This document shows, in pieces, positions 14,470 to 23,663 of a DNA stretch of 64,000 nucleotides. A model generated the notes under the pieces. It was not told the origin of the DNA. It did no database searches and was given only the letters and a program-made list of their open reading frames with translations. Origin of the DNA: VAXT01 sp963827725 (GTDB lineage Bacteria; Actinomycetota; Thermoleophilia; Gaiellales; Gaiellaceae). Location of the stretch: contig CAWHBM010000003.1 of assembly GCA_963827725.1 (NCBI GenBank), positions 248,001-312,000 of the forward strand. Reading direction: 5' to 3'. Both the position numbers and the translations under genes were made by a program. Numbering within the stretch: position 1 is the stretch's first letter; each line of letters begins with the position of its first letter.

Positions 14470-15525
14470 CTAGAGCGGCTGGGCTGGAGCGTGGCGTCTC
14501 CACGTGACGCCGGCGAGCAGGCCGAGCACGAGTGTCGGGACCATCGTTAGGAACCGATACACGAGCACAGCGGCCACGACCTCGGCGTTGGCCCCGCCGA
14601 AACTGACGAGCGCTGTCGTCAAGCCGAGCTCGACGATGCCGAGGCCGCCCGGAGTGATCGGGATCGAGCCGATGAGGCGCATGAGCGACCACGCGGCGAA
14701 GGCCTCGACTGCGCTCACCTCGCCGGAGGTGACGTCGAACACCCGCAGCGTGACGAGTAGCACGCAGAACACGGTGAGGTGTCCGGCCAGCGTCGCCAGC
14801 GTGAGGACGTGCCAGCGCCGCCGAAGCAGAACGACCGCATCGCGGCGAAACTCGGCGAACGTCTCACCCGACCAGGTGACGGGCCCCTTCCTCGCGACCC
14901 GAAACGCCCGGTTGGTGATCCGCGCCGCGAGGTTCCCCACCCAGCGAGCCAATCGCTTGCTCGTGAGACCGGCTGCGTAAGCGGCGACCGCGACGACGAA
15001 GATCCCGAGCCCGATGAGGGCCACCGTCTGGAGCAGCGGGTGCTTCTCGCCACTCAGCGTGAGCATGACGAGGGCGAGGCTCGGCAGGCCCAGAAGCAAG
15101 AACTGGTTCCACACGCTCGTGAGCGCGACCGCCAACGTCACCCTCTTCGGGGGAAAGCGCCTGCGTAGTAGCCCGTAGGCGACCCCGAAGCCGACCGCTG
15201 GGCCTCCGGGCGCGATCAAGCTCGAGGCGCTGACTATCTGCGTGAGGGCGAAGGCCTGCCGGAAGCGAAGCCCCGGAAGCGCCGCCTGCCAGGGTGGTGC
15301 ATAGGTCGCCAGGTTGACAGCCGTAACAAGGAGGAGGGCGCCGAGCTCGGGCCAGGAGAGCTCCTTGACCACGCCCCAGACGTCCCCGTAGTCCGCGATC
15401 CGGGGCAGGACGAAGACGAACGTCGCAACGACGACGGCAAGGGCGAGGCCGATCCCGGCCATTCGCCGCAGGCGGGAACGCGATTTCGGCGGTCTACTCG
15501 AACTGTCCGCGGCGCACCATTCCAC
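14470..15525 (-). CDS. LPG synthase-type (MprF/AglD, UPF0104) integral membrane protein
   Basis: 351 aa from GTG 15525. About eight helices. Family signatures: ASSLIAPGGPAVGFGVAYGL (APGG), WNQFLLLGLPSLALVML and the C-terminal SIPITPGGLGIVELGLTTAL (PxTPGGxGxxE), followed by VYRFLTMVPTLVLGLLAG. This is the flippase-like membrane half of MprF without the aminoacyl-transferase domain, probably acting on lipids or polyprenyl-linked substrates. It overlaps the end of the upstream small membrane gene by 32 bp. Confidence 0.88.
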   Translation of the reverse strand: MEWCAADSSSRPPKSRSRLRRMAGIGLALAVVVATFVFVLPRIADYGDVWGVVKELSWPELGALLLVTAVNLATYAPPWQAALPGLRFRQAFALTQIVSASSLIAPGGPAVGFGVAYGLLRRRFPPKRVTLAVALTSVWNQFLLLGLPSLALVMLTLSGEKHPLLQTVALIGLGIFVVAVAAYAAGLTSKRLARWVGNLAARITNRAFRVARKGPVTWSGETFAEFRRDAVVLLRRRWHVLTLATLAGHLTVFCVLLVTLRVFDVTSGEVSAVEAFAAWSLMRLIGSIPITPGGLGIVELGLTTALVSFGGANAEVVAAVLVYRFLTMVPTLVLGLLAGVTWRRHAPAQPL

Positions 15526-15772
15526 CGCGCGCGTAGGACCCGATGTCCGCAGCAAGGCCAAGACCGACGACGATCCATTCCCAACCGTTCACGCCACCTG
15601 CTGCGCTCCAGAACAGCACGTACATGAGCGTTGTCCACGGCACGAAGACGAGACCGAGCAGCGGGATGAAGAACGAGTCGAAAGCCCGGTCGACGAGGTT
15701 CGTGAAGATCCAGATGGCGCCGAGCGCGATCCGCGCCGAGATCATCATCAGGAGTAGGAAGAGGCAGGGCAC
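15494..15772 (-). CDS. small three-helix membrane protein
   Basis: 92 aa. Hydrophobic segments at about residues 2-22, 31-55 (DSFFIPLLGLVFVPWTTLMY) and 60-80 (NGWEWIVVGLGLAADIGSYA), then a basic tail. The pattern recalls short conserved actinobacterial proteins with FxPLLGLIFLPWTTL cores. It shares a transcript and 32 bp with the LPG-synthase-like gene. The start is a GTG at 15772 or one of the ATGs within the first 11 codons. Function unknown. Confidence 0.65.
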   Translation of the reverse strand: MPCLFLLLMMISARIALGAIWIFTNLVDRAFDSFFIPLLGLVFVPWTTLMYVLFWSAAGGVNGWEWIVVGLGLAADIGSYARGGMVRRGQFE

Positions 15773-15885
15773 GACTTGGCGACCCTACACCTCCGCAGGA
15801 AGCGACGGCCAGACTTCTGCCCCTTCTGCTCGATGCGTCGTCCTCGCTCTCGCGAGCGCTAAGCCGCGCCGGTGACCCCAGTCGT

Positions 15886-15891
15886 TAGAGT
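15886..15891 (+). promoter_or_regulatory. -10 box of the pdh operon
   Basis: TAGAGT, 10 nt before the pdhA ATG at 15902. Confidence 0.45.
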
Positions 15892-15901
15892 TTCCGCGGC
15901 C

Positions 15902-16948
15902 ATGGCGATTGCGAGAGAAGCCGAGCCCGTCGGCTCGCTGAGCGAAGTGAAGGAGGCGGGCCTCGACCGAGAGGACCTGCTCGCGATTTACCGCAGCATG
16001 CTGACCACGCGCGGGATCGAGGAGCGCGGCCACATCCTCTACAAGCAGGGCAAGATCCCCGGCTCCTTCTACACAGGCCGCGGAAACGAGGCTTCCTCGG
16101 TCGGCGTCGCCACCGCGATGGGCCCCGAGGACGTCGGCTGCCCACTGCACCGCGACATGGGCGTCCACGTCACGCGCGGTGTGGAGCCATGGCGGATCTT
16201 CGCCCAGTACATGGGGCGTGAGGACGGCCCGACGCGTGGGCGCGACGGCAACGTCCACATGGCCGATTCGAAGCTCGGCCTGCTCGCCATGGTCAGCCAC
16301 CTGCCGGCGATGCTCCCGGTGGCGGTCGGCTGTGCGCTCGCCTTCCGGATCCGCGAGGAGAAACGTGTCGCGCTCGGCTGGTTCGGCGAGGGTGCTTCCG
16401 CGCGAGGCGACGCGCACGAGGGCATGAACCTGGCCGGCGTGCGCCGGCTGCCGGTGGTCTTCATCTGCGACAACAACCAGTGGGCCTACTCGACGCCGAC
16501 CCATCTCGAGTACGCGTGCGAGACGCTCGCCGACCGCGCGCAGGCGTACGGGTTCGAGGGCGTCGTCGTCGACGGGACCGACGTGCTCGCGGTCTATCGC
16601 GAGACGAAGCGCGCGATCGAGAAGGCGCGCGACGGTGGAGGCCCGACGCTGATCGAGTCGATGACGTTGCGCATGGAGGGCCACGCCGTGCACGACGACG
16701 CCTTCTACGTGCCCAAGGAGATGTTCGAGGAGTGGGCGAAGCGCGATCCGATTGAGCGGTTCCGCAGCTGGCTTCGCGACAACGCCGAGCTCACCGACGC
16801 CGAGGAGGAAGAGATCGGCGCAAGCGTCAAGAAGCTGCTGAGCGATGCGATGAATCGCGCGGACGAGTCGCCGCTCCCGGATCCGTCCACGCTGACCGAG
16901 GGTGTCTTCGCGACACCCGAAGACCTCGACACGCCCCACCACAAATAG
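15902..16948 (+). CDS. pdhA: 2-oxoacid dehydrogenase E1 alpha (pyruvate dehydrogenase type)
   Basis: 348 aa. The thiamine-diphosphate motif is GWFGEGASARGDAHEGMNLA then GVRRLPVVFICDNNQWAYST (GDG...NN class, here GEG). Also seen: GKIPGSFYTGRGNEASSVGV, HRDMGVHVTRGVEP and GRDGNVHMADSKLG. The phosphorylatable-loop region RMEGHAVHDDAFYVPKEM is of the bacterial type. With E1 beta it decarboxylates pyruvate or a branched-chain 2-oxoacid and acylates lipoyl-E2 in the cytoplasm. The order alpha-beta-E2, with 2-bp and 59-bp gaps, makes this an operon. Pyruvate versus branched-chain preference cannot be read from sequence alone. Confidence 0.93.
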   Translation: MAIAREAEPVGSLSEVKEAGLDREDLLAIYRSMLTTRGIEERGHILYKQGKIPGSFYTGRGNEASSVGVATAMGPEDVGCPLHRDMGVHVTRGVEPWRIFAQYMGREDGPTRGRDGNVHMADSKLGLLAMVSHLPAMLPVAVGCALAFRIREEKRVALGWFGEGASARGDAHEGMNLAGVRRLPVVFICDNNQWAYSTPTHLEYACETLADRAQAYGFEGVVVDGTDVLAVYRETKRAIEKARDGGGPTLIESMTLRMEGHAVHDDAFYVPKEMFEEWAKRDPIERFRSWLRDNAELTDAEEEEIGASVKKLLSDAMNRADESPLPDPSTLTEGVFATPEDLDTPHHK

Positions 16949-16950
16949 CC

Positions 16951-17925
16951 ATGGCTGAAATGACCTATTTGCAGGCGATTTCGGACGGCCTCCGCACCGA
17001 GATGCGCCGTGACAAGCGCGTCTTCGTGATCGGCGAGGACGTCGGGGTTTACGGCGGCGCCTTCAAGGTCACGCTCGGCTTCCAGGAGGAGTTCGGCGCC
17101 TGGCGCGTGATCGACGCGCCGCTTTCGGAGACCGCCATCGTCGCCGGCTGCACGGGCGCCGCGATCATGGGCATGCGCCCCGTCGCCGAGATGCAGTTCG
17201 CCGACTTCATCTCGTGTGCCTGGGACCATCTCGTCACGGTCGCGGCGAAGCAGCGCTACCGCGCCGGCACCCCGGTGCCGATCGTCGTCCGGCTTCCGTC
17301 AGGCGGCGGCTTCTCCGGCGGGCCCTTCCACTCGCAAAACCCGGAAAGCTCCTTCGCGCACATCCCCGGCCTGAAGGTCGTCTGCCCGGCGACTCCCGAG
17401 GACGCGAAGGGCCTACTGATCACCGCGATCGAGGATCCCAACCCCGTCCTCTACTTCGAGCATAAGCACCTCTATCGGCGGATCAAGGCCGAGGTGCCCG
17501 AAGAGCGCTTCACGGTGCCGTTCGGCAAGGCCCGTGTGCATCGCGAGGGCGACGACATCACGCTCGTTACCTGGGGCGCGATGGTCTACACCGCCGACGA
17601 CGCCGCCAAGCAGCTCGAGGCCGACGGGATCTCCGTCGAGATCCTCGACCTGCGGACAATCGTCCCCTGGGACAAGCAGGCGGTGCTGGAGAGCGCGAAG
17701 CGGACGTCGAAGGTCCTCGTCCTGCACGAGGACAACCGGACCGGCGGCTTCGGCGGAGAGATCGCGGCCACAATCGCGGAAGAGGCCTTCGAGTACCTCG
17801 ACGGGCCGATCAAGCGCATCGCCGCGCCGGACACGCCGGTGCCGTTCTCGCCGCCGCTCGAGAAGGCGTTCATTCCTCAGGTCGAAGACGTGGCCGCAGG
17901 ACTCAGAGAGCTGGCCGAGTACTGA
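16951..17925 (+). CDS. pdhB: 2-oxoacid dehydrogenase E1 beta
   Basis: 324 aa, full length. It starts MAEMTYLQAISDGLRTEMRR. Typical features: VFVIGEDVGVYGGAFKVTLG, VIDAPLSETAIVAGCTGAAI (ThDP-activating Glu), PIVVRLPSGGGFSGGPFHSQ, SFAHIPGLKVVCPATPEDAK and the C-terminal VLVLHEDNRTGGFGGEIAAT, PDTPVPFSPPLEKAFIP. It pairs with PdhA to form the heterotetrameric E1 and begins 2 bp after the pdhA stop. Confidence 0.94.
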   Translation: MAEMTYLQAISDGLRTEMRRDKRVFVIGEDVGVYGGAFKVTLGFQEEFGAWRVIDAPLSETAIVAGCTGAAIMGMRPVAEMQFADFISCAWDHLVTVAAKQRYRAGTPVPIVVRLPSGGGFSGGPFHSQNPESSFAHIPGLKVVCPATPEDAKGLLITAIEDPNPVLYFEHKHLYRRIKAEVPEERFTVPFGKARVHREGDDITLVTWGAMVYTADDAAKQLEADGISVEILDLRTIVPWDKQAVLESAKRTSKVLVLHEDNRTGGFGGEIAATIAEEAFEYLDGPIKRIAAPDTPVPFSPPLEKAFIPQVEDVAAGLRELAEY

Positions 17926-17984
17926 TGGCCATTGGAGAACCGTTGTGAGTCGTCTGGCATGCCAATCATCCTTTGACGCGTAGC

Positions 17985-19471
17985 GTGGCTACGACTGAAG
18001 CCGTCGACGTCGTCATGCCCCAGATGGGCGTCTCCGTCTCGGAGGGAACGATCACGAAGTGGCTCAAGCGCGAGGGCGAACAGGTCGAGGCCGACGAGTC
18101 CCTGCTCGAGATCTCGACTGACAAGGTCGACACCGAGATCCCGAGCCCCGCGAGCGGAGTCGTGACGCAGATCCTCGTCCAGGAAGGCGAGACGGTCGAG
18201 GTCGGGACGAAGCTGGCCGTGATCGGCGGAGAAGCAGGCGCGCCCGCGCCCGAGGCCGAGCCGCCGCCGGAGCCCGCGACGGCTCAAGCCGCGGCGGAGG
18301 CCGGGGCTGCCTCGAGCGCCGAGTCTCCCGCGCCTCAGCCAGAGGCTGCACCGGCTCCACCACCCGCACCCGCACCGACTCCTGAGCCCGTTGCCGCACC
18401 AGCCAACGGCGAGCAGGACGGCAAGAGCTTCGTCTCGCCGGTCGTCGCCAGGATCGCGGCCGAGCACGGCGTCGACGTCTCGAGCGTCCCCGGCACCGGC
18501 CGCGGAGGCCGCGTGACGAAGAAGGACATCCTGAACGTCGTCGAGTCCGGCGCGGCGGCCGCCCCTCCCCAGGAGGAAGCGCCCGCTGCAGCGCCGCCGC
18601 CGGCTCCGGCGGCCCCGAGCCCGCTCCTACCCCCGCACCGGAAGCTCCGGCGGCTCCCGCTCCGGCTGCCGAGGCACCGCCGAAGCCTGCTACCCCACCG
18701 GCCGCACCGCCGAAGCCTGCTGCCCCGCCGCCCGCGCCGGAACCGGTCGCCGCAGGCGTGGGCGAGCAACTCGAGCCGATGAACGCCATGCGGCGCGGCA
18801 TCGCCGAGCACATGCGCCGCTCGCTCGACACGGCCGCGCACGTCACGAGCGCGATCGAGGTCGACATGTCCCGCGTCGTCGGGATCCGCGAAAAGCTCAA
18901 GCCCGACTTCCAGAAGCAGTACGGGGTCAACCCGACCTATCTGATCTTCGTCGCGCGCGCCGTGGTCGAGACTCTGAAGAGATACCCGTGGATCAACGGC
19001 GAGATCCGCGGGGAGCAGATCGTCACCCGGCCGAACGTCAACCTCGGCTTCGCCGTCGAGCTCACCGACGGCAAGGGGCTCATCGTCCCCGTCGTGAAAC
19101 ACGCGGAGGGGCTGAACCTGCTCGGGATGGCGCAGGCCGTGACCGACATCGCCGATCGCGCACGCAACAAGAAGCTCACGCCCGACGAGGTGCAGGGCGG
19201 CACCTTCACGATCACGAACCCCGGTGGCTACGGCACGTTCCACGGCACGCCGGTGATCAGCCAGCCGCAAGCCGGAATCCTCGGCACCTACGCACTCGTC
19301 AAGCGCCCCTGGGTCATCCAGGACTCGTTCGGCAAGGACGTGATCGCGATCCGGCCGATCATGAACATCACGCTCACCTACGACCATCGCCTCGTCGACG
19401 GCGCTCTCGCAGGCCGCTTCCTCAAGGACCTGAAGGAAGCCCTCGAGACCTGGGACGAGGCGAACTACTAG
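17985..19471 (+). CDS. pdhC: 2-oxoacid dehydrogenase E2 (dihydrolipoyl acyltransferase), frameshift near 18615
   Basis: Domains in order: one lipoyl domain (residues 5-80; lipoyl lysine in EISTDKVDTEIPSPASG), an Ala/Pro/Glu-rich linker, a peripheral subunit-binding domain (FVSPVVARIAAEHGVDVSSV to RGGRVTKKDILNVV), a second Ala/Pro linker and the catalytic domain (NAMRRGIAEHMRRSLDTAAH to TLTYDHRLVDGALAGRFL; active-site HxxxD in DHRLVDG). The first part and the catalytic domain are in different frames; the change lies in the second linker near 18612-18620, where PAPTPAPEAPAAPAPAAEAP continues in the new frame. A single miscalled base is likely. No E3 gene is in the window. Confidence 0.88.
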
Positions 19472-19486
19472 AGCAATCGGGACGGC

Positions 19487-19717
19487 GTGGACCTCGTTCA
19501 TCTGACCACTGCGCTCAACGAGATCGAGGCCGACCAGATTTGTTCGCTCCTCAAGTTGGAGGGGATCGAATCGATGCAGAAGCTGACCGACTTCGGAGCC
19601 GGAAGCCTGGACGGGGCCACCGGGATGGGCGGCGCGCGGGAGATCCTCGTTCTCGAGAAGGACCTCGAATTCGCGAAGGCGCTCATCTCGACTGACGCCG
19701 AAACGGGCCCGGGCTAG
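19487..19717 (+). CDS. DUF2007-like putative signal-transducing protein
   Basis: 76 aa, GTG start. VHLTTALNEIEADQICSLLK, LEGIES, then REILVLEKDLEFAKALI has the ferredoxin-like babbab layout of DUF2007 (a PII-like small domain at the ends of operons). It follows E2 by 15 bp and may be cotranscribed. No catalytic residues. Confidence 0.65.
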   Translation: MDLVHLTTALNEIEADQICSLLKLEGIESMQKLTDFGAGSLDGATGMGGAREILVLEKDLEFAKALISTDAETGPG

Positions 19718-19759
19718 AATCAGTTCTCCGTCATCTCGGGGGAACGAGGGAGGCACAAA

Positions 19760-20146
19760 GTGACTAGAGCGGCGTCATTTGCGCTCGTTGCGGCAGTCGC
19801 GTTGCTCTCGCTGGCGAGCTCGGCAGGCGGGACCGCGTCGGCGCGTCCGTTCCGGATCATCGCCATGTCGCACACCCACCCAGCCGGCCAGGCCTACTCG
19901 TGGGTCTGCGCAAGGATCAAGAAGACGGCGGCGGGGACGGCTACGGTCACCGCGACCCGCGGAGGCCCGGGCCAACTCCAGCCGAGGAAGATTCGATGGA
20001 AGGGCACCAGGATCGTTGCCTTCAAGATCACGTCAGCCGGGAGGTACACGATCAGGGTCGCTCGCCAGGGCGCGAGGACCGCTACCAAGAGCTACACGGT
20101 CCCGGAGCCTCCGGATCCGGCGAACGGCCCGTTTCGCTGCAAGTGA
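19760..20146 (+). CDS. small secreted protein
   Basis: 128 aa from GTG 19760 with GGGAGG upstream; a TAGAAT box at 19716-19721 gives a roughly 35-nt leader. Signal peptide: residues 3-28 (SFALVAAVALLSLASSAGG). The mature part is basic and beta-rich (KIRWKGTRIVAFKITSAGRY), with two cysteines (WVCARI and the final RCK), perhaps one disulfide. I do not recognise it. Confidence 0.6.
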   Translation: MTRAASFALVAAVALLSLASSAGGTASARPFRIIAMSHTHPAGQAYSWVCARIKKTAAGTATVTATRGGPGQLQPRKIRWKGTRIVAFKITSAGRYTIRVARQGARTATKSYTVPEPPDPANGPFRCK

Positions 20147-20169
20147 CGTAAGAGGCGCGCGCCCGCGGC

Positions 20170-20175
20170 TAGGCT
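20170..20175 (+). promoter_or_regulatory. -10 box of lipB
   Basis: TAGGCT, 6 nt before ATG 20182; no Shine-Dalgarno. Confidence 0.5.
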
Positions 20176-20181
20176 GAAGCC

Positions 20182-20949
20182 ATGACGCGGGGCGCGTATC
20201 TCTACAACCTCGGCCGCGTGCCCTACCTCGAGGCTTGGGAGCTTCAACGCTCGCTTGCGGCCGCCGTCTCGCAGGGAGCGATCCCCGACACGGTCCTCCT
20301 GCTCGAGCATCCGCCGGTGATCACGATCGGCCGGCGCACGGACGACGGTGAGCTCCACGTGCCCGACGGCGCGGAGGTCGAGATCGTCGAGACCGACCGC
20401 GGCGGCAAGTCCACTTACCACGGGCCAGGACAGCTCGTCTGCTACCCGATCCTCGACCTGACTCGCCACGGCCAGGATGTCAAGCGCTACTGCCGCGACC
20501 TCGAGGAGGCGCTCATCCGCACGCTGGGAGCAGTCGCCGTCGAGGCGACGCGGATCGAAGGGCTGACGGGGATCTGGGTCGAGGACCCACCCCGCAAGAT
20601 CGGCTCGATCGGGGTCCACATCACGAAGTGGGTGACCACGCACGGCTACGCGCTGAACGTCGACCTCGACACGGCACCGTTCACGGAGTGGATCACGGCC
20701 TGCGGTCTCGCCGATGCGTCGTTCACCACAATCGCGCGCGAGCTCGGCCGGTCGGTCTCGGTGGACGAGCTACGGCCGCACGCCGCCGCAGCGCTCGAGG
20801 AAGTCTTCGACCTTTCCCTCGAAGAGGTCTCAGCGGAGCAGGGCGCAGGCCTCTGGCCGCAACCCCTACACGCGCGCCTGACCGGGAAGCCAACGGAGGC
20901 GAGCGCCGCAGGTACAGCGCTGGGTGTCGAGCAAGTCACCGCCCGCTAG
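20182..20949 (+). CDS. lipB: octanoyl-[ACP]:protein N-octanoyltransferase LipB
   Basis: 255 aa. The signature DRGGKSTYHGPGQLVCYPIL (about residues 72-91) is followed by the lysine of PPRKIGSIGV (K139) and the catalytic Cys in ITACGLADASFTTI (C174), the Lys/Cys dyad of LipB. It transfers octanoate from ACP to lipoyl domains such as that of PdhC, 200 bp upstream of this gene; LipA at 23664 then inserts sulfur. The C-terminal extension (about 40 aa past ALEEVFDLS) looks unstructured. Convergent overlap of 4 bp with the cupin gene. Confidence 0.95.
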   Translation: MTRGAYLYNLGRVPYLEAWELQRSLAAAVSQGAIPDTVLLLEHPPVITIGRRTDDGELHVPDGAEVEIVETDRGGKSTYHGPGQLVCYPILDLTRHGQDVKRYCRDLEEALIRTLGAVAVEATRIEGLTGIWVEDPPRKIGSIGVHITKWVTTHGYALNVDLDTAPFTEWITACGLADASFTTIARELGRSVSVDELRPHAAAALEEVFDLSLEEVSAEQGAGLWPQPLHARLTGKPTEASAAGTALGVEQVTAR

Positions 20950-21500
20950 GGCAGCCAGCCGTCGCGGTAGACACACCGGCTGTACGCCGGAAGGCCGGCA
21001 TATGCCTCAGCCGGCTTCGTCGTCTCGGCTGTGACCCCGGCGCCGTGCTTCTGCGCAACCTCCGCTACGAGATAGACGAGGCCCTTCCGGCCGCGACCCC
21101 GGGCCCCGACGGCGAGCACAACGGCCGGCCCGTCGCCGGCTCCCACAATGATGTGCTCGGTCTGAGGCGGGCAGTGGAAGAAATCCCACGTCTGCAACTC
21201 GCGTTCCTCACCCTCGACGAGCAGAAGACAGGTCCCGGATAGCACCAGGAAGTCCTCCTGCGCGTTCTCACGGTGGTACCTACCCATGGGCTGGCCAGGC
21301 TCGAGCACGTTGAGGTTGATTCCGAGCTGTGGAAACCGTCGCTTGCCCTCGAAGTCGCAGTAGAAGCCGAGCGGCCCTGTGTCACGCCATCGACTGTCCC
21401 GTGCGTTGATCACGAACCACCCGTCACCGTCAGCGACCAAGCCGTACTTCGTCTCCCTGAGAGGCACCTCCGGAACCACGCTCCGAACCCTGCCAGACAC
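20946..21500 (-). CDS. cupin-domain protein
   Basis: 184 aa. The cupin core is INLNVLEPGQPMGRYHREN, then QEDFLVLSGTCLLLVEGEER and TWDFFHCPPQTEHIIVGAGD. Metal ligands would be His/Glu in GRYHREN-AQE and the later PPQTEHI His. Flanking segments (RDSRWRDTGPLGFYCDFEGK and a basic C-terminus) are typical of uncharacterised mononuclear cupins. The ligand is unknown. Confidence 0.85.
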   Translation of the reverse strand: MSGRVRSVVPEVPLRETKYGLVADGDGWFVINARDSRWRDTGPLGFYCDFEGKRRFPQLGINLNVLEPGQPMGRYHRENAQEDFLVLSGTCLLLVEGEERELQTWDFFHCPPQTEHIIVGAGDGPAVVLAVGARGRGRKGLVYLVAEVAQKHGAGVTAETTKPAEAYAGLPAYSRCVYRDGWLP

Positions 21501-21522
21501 GCGCCGGCAAGGCGGTCACGCG

Positions 21523-22971
21523 CTAGCCCTCCACGGTTGCGATCAGAGCCTCGACCACCCGAGGGTCGAACTGGCTGCCGCTCGAGCGGCGAAGCTCGGC
21601 GATCGCCTCGTTCTCGGGCATGGCCTTCCGGTAGGCCCGGTCGCTCGTCATCGCGTTATAGGCATCGCAACAGCACACGATGCGCGCGATCATCGGGATC
21701 TCCTCGGCGGCGATCCCGTCCGGGTAGCCGGTCCCGTCGTAGCGCTCGTGGCAGGCACGGATGATCCGTCCGATCTCCCCGAGGAGGCCGCCGACGCGGA
21801 GCAGCATCTGCTCGCCCTCGATCGTGTGCCTCTCGATCACCTTGCGCTCCTCGGGCGTGAGCGGCCCGGCCTTGTTGATGATCTCGTTCGGGACGCGGAC
21901 CTTGCCGACGTCATGGAGGAGGGCTGCGAACTCAGCGTCTCGGCGCTCGCGAGCCGTGAGGCCGAGCTCGTCCGCCACCGCGAGCGTGAGATCGACGACG
22001 TCCTTCGAATGGGTGCCCGTGTACGCGTCGTCGGCCTCGATCACGTCCCCGAGCAGGAACGCGGTGCCGCGATACGCGTCGCGGAGCTCGAGTTCGTGGT
22101 CGATGCGGACCCGGCGCTCGCGGGCGAACACTCCGAGGACGGCGATCAGCGGCAGGGCGAGGAGCACGCCCGCGGGCGACTGAACGCTCGCGATGGCGAC
22201 GGCGAGCCCGACGGGCGCGAGTCCGAGATCGATCACGTAGACCGAGGCCATGGCCCGGAGATGTAGCTTGGGCGGCACGCCGAGCGCAGCCCACTGGCGG
22301 ACCGCGGTCGTCCCGAAGTCGAGCGCGAACTGAGCTGCAAGCGCGCCGAGGTAAAGCGGGAACTGGCTGAGAGTCGGGCCTGACTCTCCCGCCAGGCCAA
22401 GCACGAGGGCAGGCCCGACGGCGTGCCAACCGCCGAGAAGTCGAATGAAGACCCGCTCCGCATGGAGGGTCCCGCGGGCGTACTCGATCGCGCTCCCCAG
22501 GAGCACGCCGCCGGCGACCGCGAGTGGAACGGATCCGACCGGAAGCAGGAAGAGCATGGGAACGAGAATCAGCTGGGTCGGGACCGCGGAGCCGCTCGAG
22601 ATCTCGAAGTCGAGGCGAAAGGCGAGCGCGTAGGCGCCGAGCAGCAAAGCAACGGTGAGCAGCGACGGCGACCGCTGCGATGGAATCAGCACGGCCATCG
22701 CGACGGCAACCACCAAGAAGAGCCCGGCGGAGACGATCAGCGTCGTTCGGTCACGCGTTGCCAGGCGACTGAGTCGCCTCGCTCGCTGCTCCTCGATCAC
22801 ACGTTGCGCGTCTGGGTCGAGCGCAATCGAGTGCCCGGAGGTCGTCCCGGCCGCACTGGACACCCCTCTGAAATCGGCTAAACGGCCCAGTTGCTGAAGC
22901 GAATCACTCGTTCGAGGGGTCAAGGAGGGGTGCTCGACCCCTCTGAAGGGGGATGCACGCCGCGCGTACAT
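21523..22971 (-). CDS. membrane-anchored HD-GYP domain phosphodiesterase
   Basis: The C-terminal HD-GYP domain is complete: HSKDVVDLTLAVADELGL, FAALLHDVGKVRVPNEIINK (HD pair), IERHTIEGEQML, IIRACHERYDGTGYPDGIAA (GYP) and VCCCDAYNAMTSDRAYRKAM. HD-GYP enzymes hydrolyse cyclic di-GMP or related dinucleotides. The N-terminal half has about eight hydrophobic segments resembling MHYT/HDIG-associated membrane sensors. No GGDEF partner is in the window. The start is uncertain: ATG 22971 is taken, but the first 45 codons are of poor quality and GTG 22863 or 22800 are alternatives. Confidence 0.88.
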   Translation of the reverse strand: MYARRASPFRGVEHPSLTPRTSDSLQQLGRLADFRGVSSAAGTTSGHSIALDPDAQRVIEEQRARRLSRLATRDRTTLIVSAGLFLVVAVAMAVLIPSQRSPSLLTVALLLGAYALAFRLDFEISSGSAVPTQLILVPMLFLLPVGSVPLAVAGGVLLGSAIEYARGTLHAERVFIRLLGGWHAVGPALVLGLAGESGPTLSQFPLYLGALAAQFALDFGTTAVRQWAALGVPPKLHLRAMASVYVIDLGLAPVGLAVAIASVQSPAGVLLALPLIAVLGVFARERRVRIDHELELRDAYRGTAFLLGDVIEADDAYTGTHSKDVVDLTLAVADELGLTARERRDAEFAALLHDVGKVRVPNEIINKAGPLTPEERKVIERHTIEGEQMLLRVGGLLGEIGRIIRACHERYDGTGYPDGIAAEEIPMIARIVCCCDAYNAMTSDRAYRKAMPENEAIAELRRSSGSQFDPRVVEALIATVEG

Positions 22972-23015
22972 GAGGACACTGAGATCAGGTGTCTGCGGCA
23001 AGTCAGGGAGGAACT

Positions 23016-23639
23016 GTGGAAGCTCGACTGGTGTCTCCGGTTCGACTCGCGACGGCGATCGTCGTCGGCGCGCTCTTGCTCGTCATGACCCCCTCTGCGA
23101 AGGCTGGCATCCTCGGCACCGGCGCCGCGAGCTTCTGCGATGCCTACTCGTCTCAGGCTTTCCAGGCATGGGGAGATCGGTCGAACTACATGCTCATGCC
23201 CGGAGGGAGCTTCGAGGAGGGAACACCGAGCTGGAGGCTCAGCGGCGGAGCGAAGATCGTCTCCGGCAACGAGCCCTTCTACCTTCGGTCGAGGACTGAT
23301 CGTCGGTCGCTCTACATGCCGGCCGGATCATCTGCCACGACGCCGACGATGTGCTTCACCACCGGCGACTGGCACCTGCGCTTCGTGGGCGTCAGCGCGA
23401 ATCAGTCGTCCATGCTCAAAGTGACCGTGACCGTCGCCAGTCTCTTCGGGGTGGTGAGCACCCTGGACGGGGGCACTGTCTCGAATGACGGCACTTGGCA
23501 GCCGTCTCCCCAGGTCGGGCTCCTACTGACGAACGTCGGCGGGCTGCTGACGACCAAGGCGGTCTCGTTCCGATTCACGGCTACGAGCGGTGCGTCGCAG
23601 ATCGACGACACCTACCTCGATCCCTGGAAAGACACGTAA
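23016..23639 (+). CDS. secreted carbohydrate-binding-like protein
   Basis: 207 aa; GTG 23016 after AGGGAGGAACT. Signal peptide about residues 8-30 (VRLATAIVVGALLLVMTPSA, KA cut). The mature part reads like a jelly-roll: MLMPGGSFEEGTPSWRLSGG, ending SGASQIDDTYLDPWKDT. NGSFE-G-xxxW near the start and the IDDxxLDPW end resemble carbohydrate-binding modules of the galactose-binding type. The ligand is unknown. It is 24 bp upstream of lipA but lipA has its own -10 box. Confidence 0.6.
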   Translation: MEARLVSPVRLATAIVVGALLLVMTPSAKAGILGTGAASFCDAYSSQAFQAWGDRSNYMLMPGGSFEEGTPSWRLSGGAKIVSGNEPFYLRSRTDRRSLYMPAGSSATTPTMCFTTGDWHLRFVGVSANQSSMLKVTVTVASLFGVVSTLDGGTVSNDGTWQPSPQVGLLLTNVGGLLTTKAVSFRFTATSGASQIDDTYLDPWKDT

Positions 23640-23650
23640 CCCGTCGCAAC

Positions 23651-23656
23651 TAGACT
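23651..23656 (+). promoter_or_regulatory. -10 box of lipA
   Basis: TAGACT, 7 nt before ATG 23664; no Shine-Dalgarno. Confidence 0.5.
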
Positions 23657-23663
23657 TTCCGGC

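Noticed and set aside
18240..18760. Repetitive Ala/Pro-coding DNA, possible tandem repeat or contraction
   Set aside because: Normal flexible linker of E2 proteins; repeats are imperfect and codon-level.
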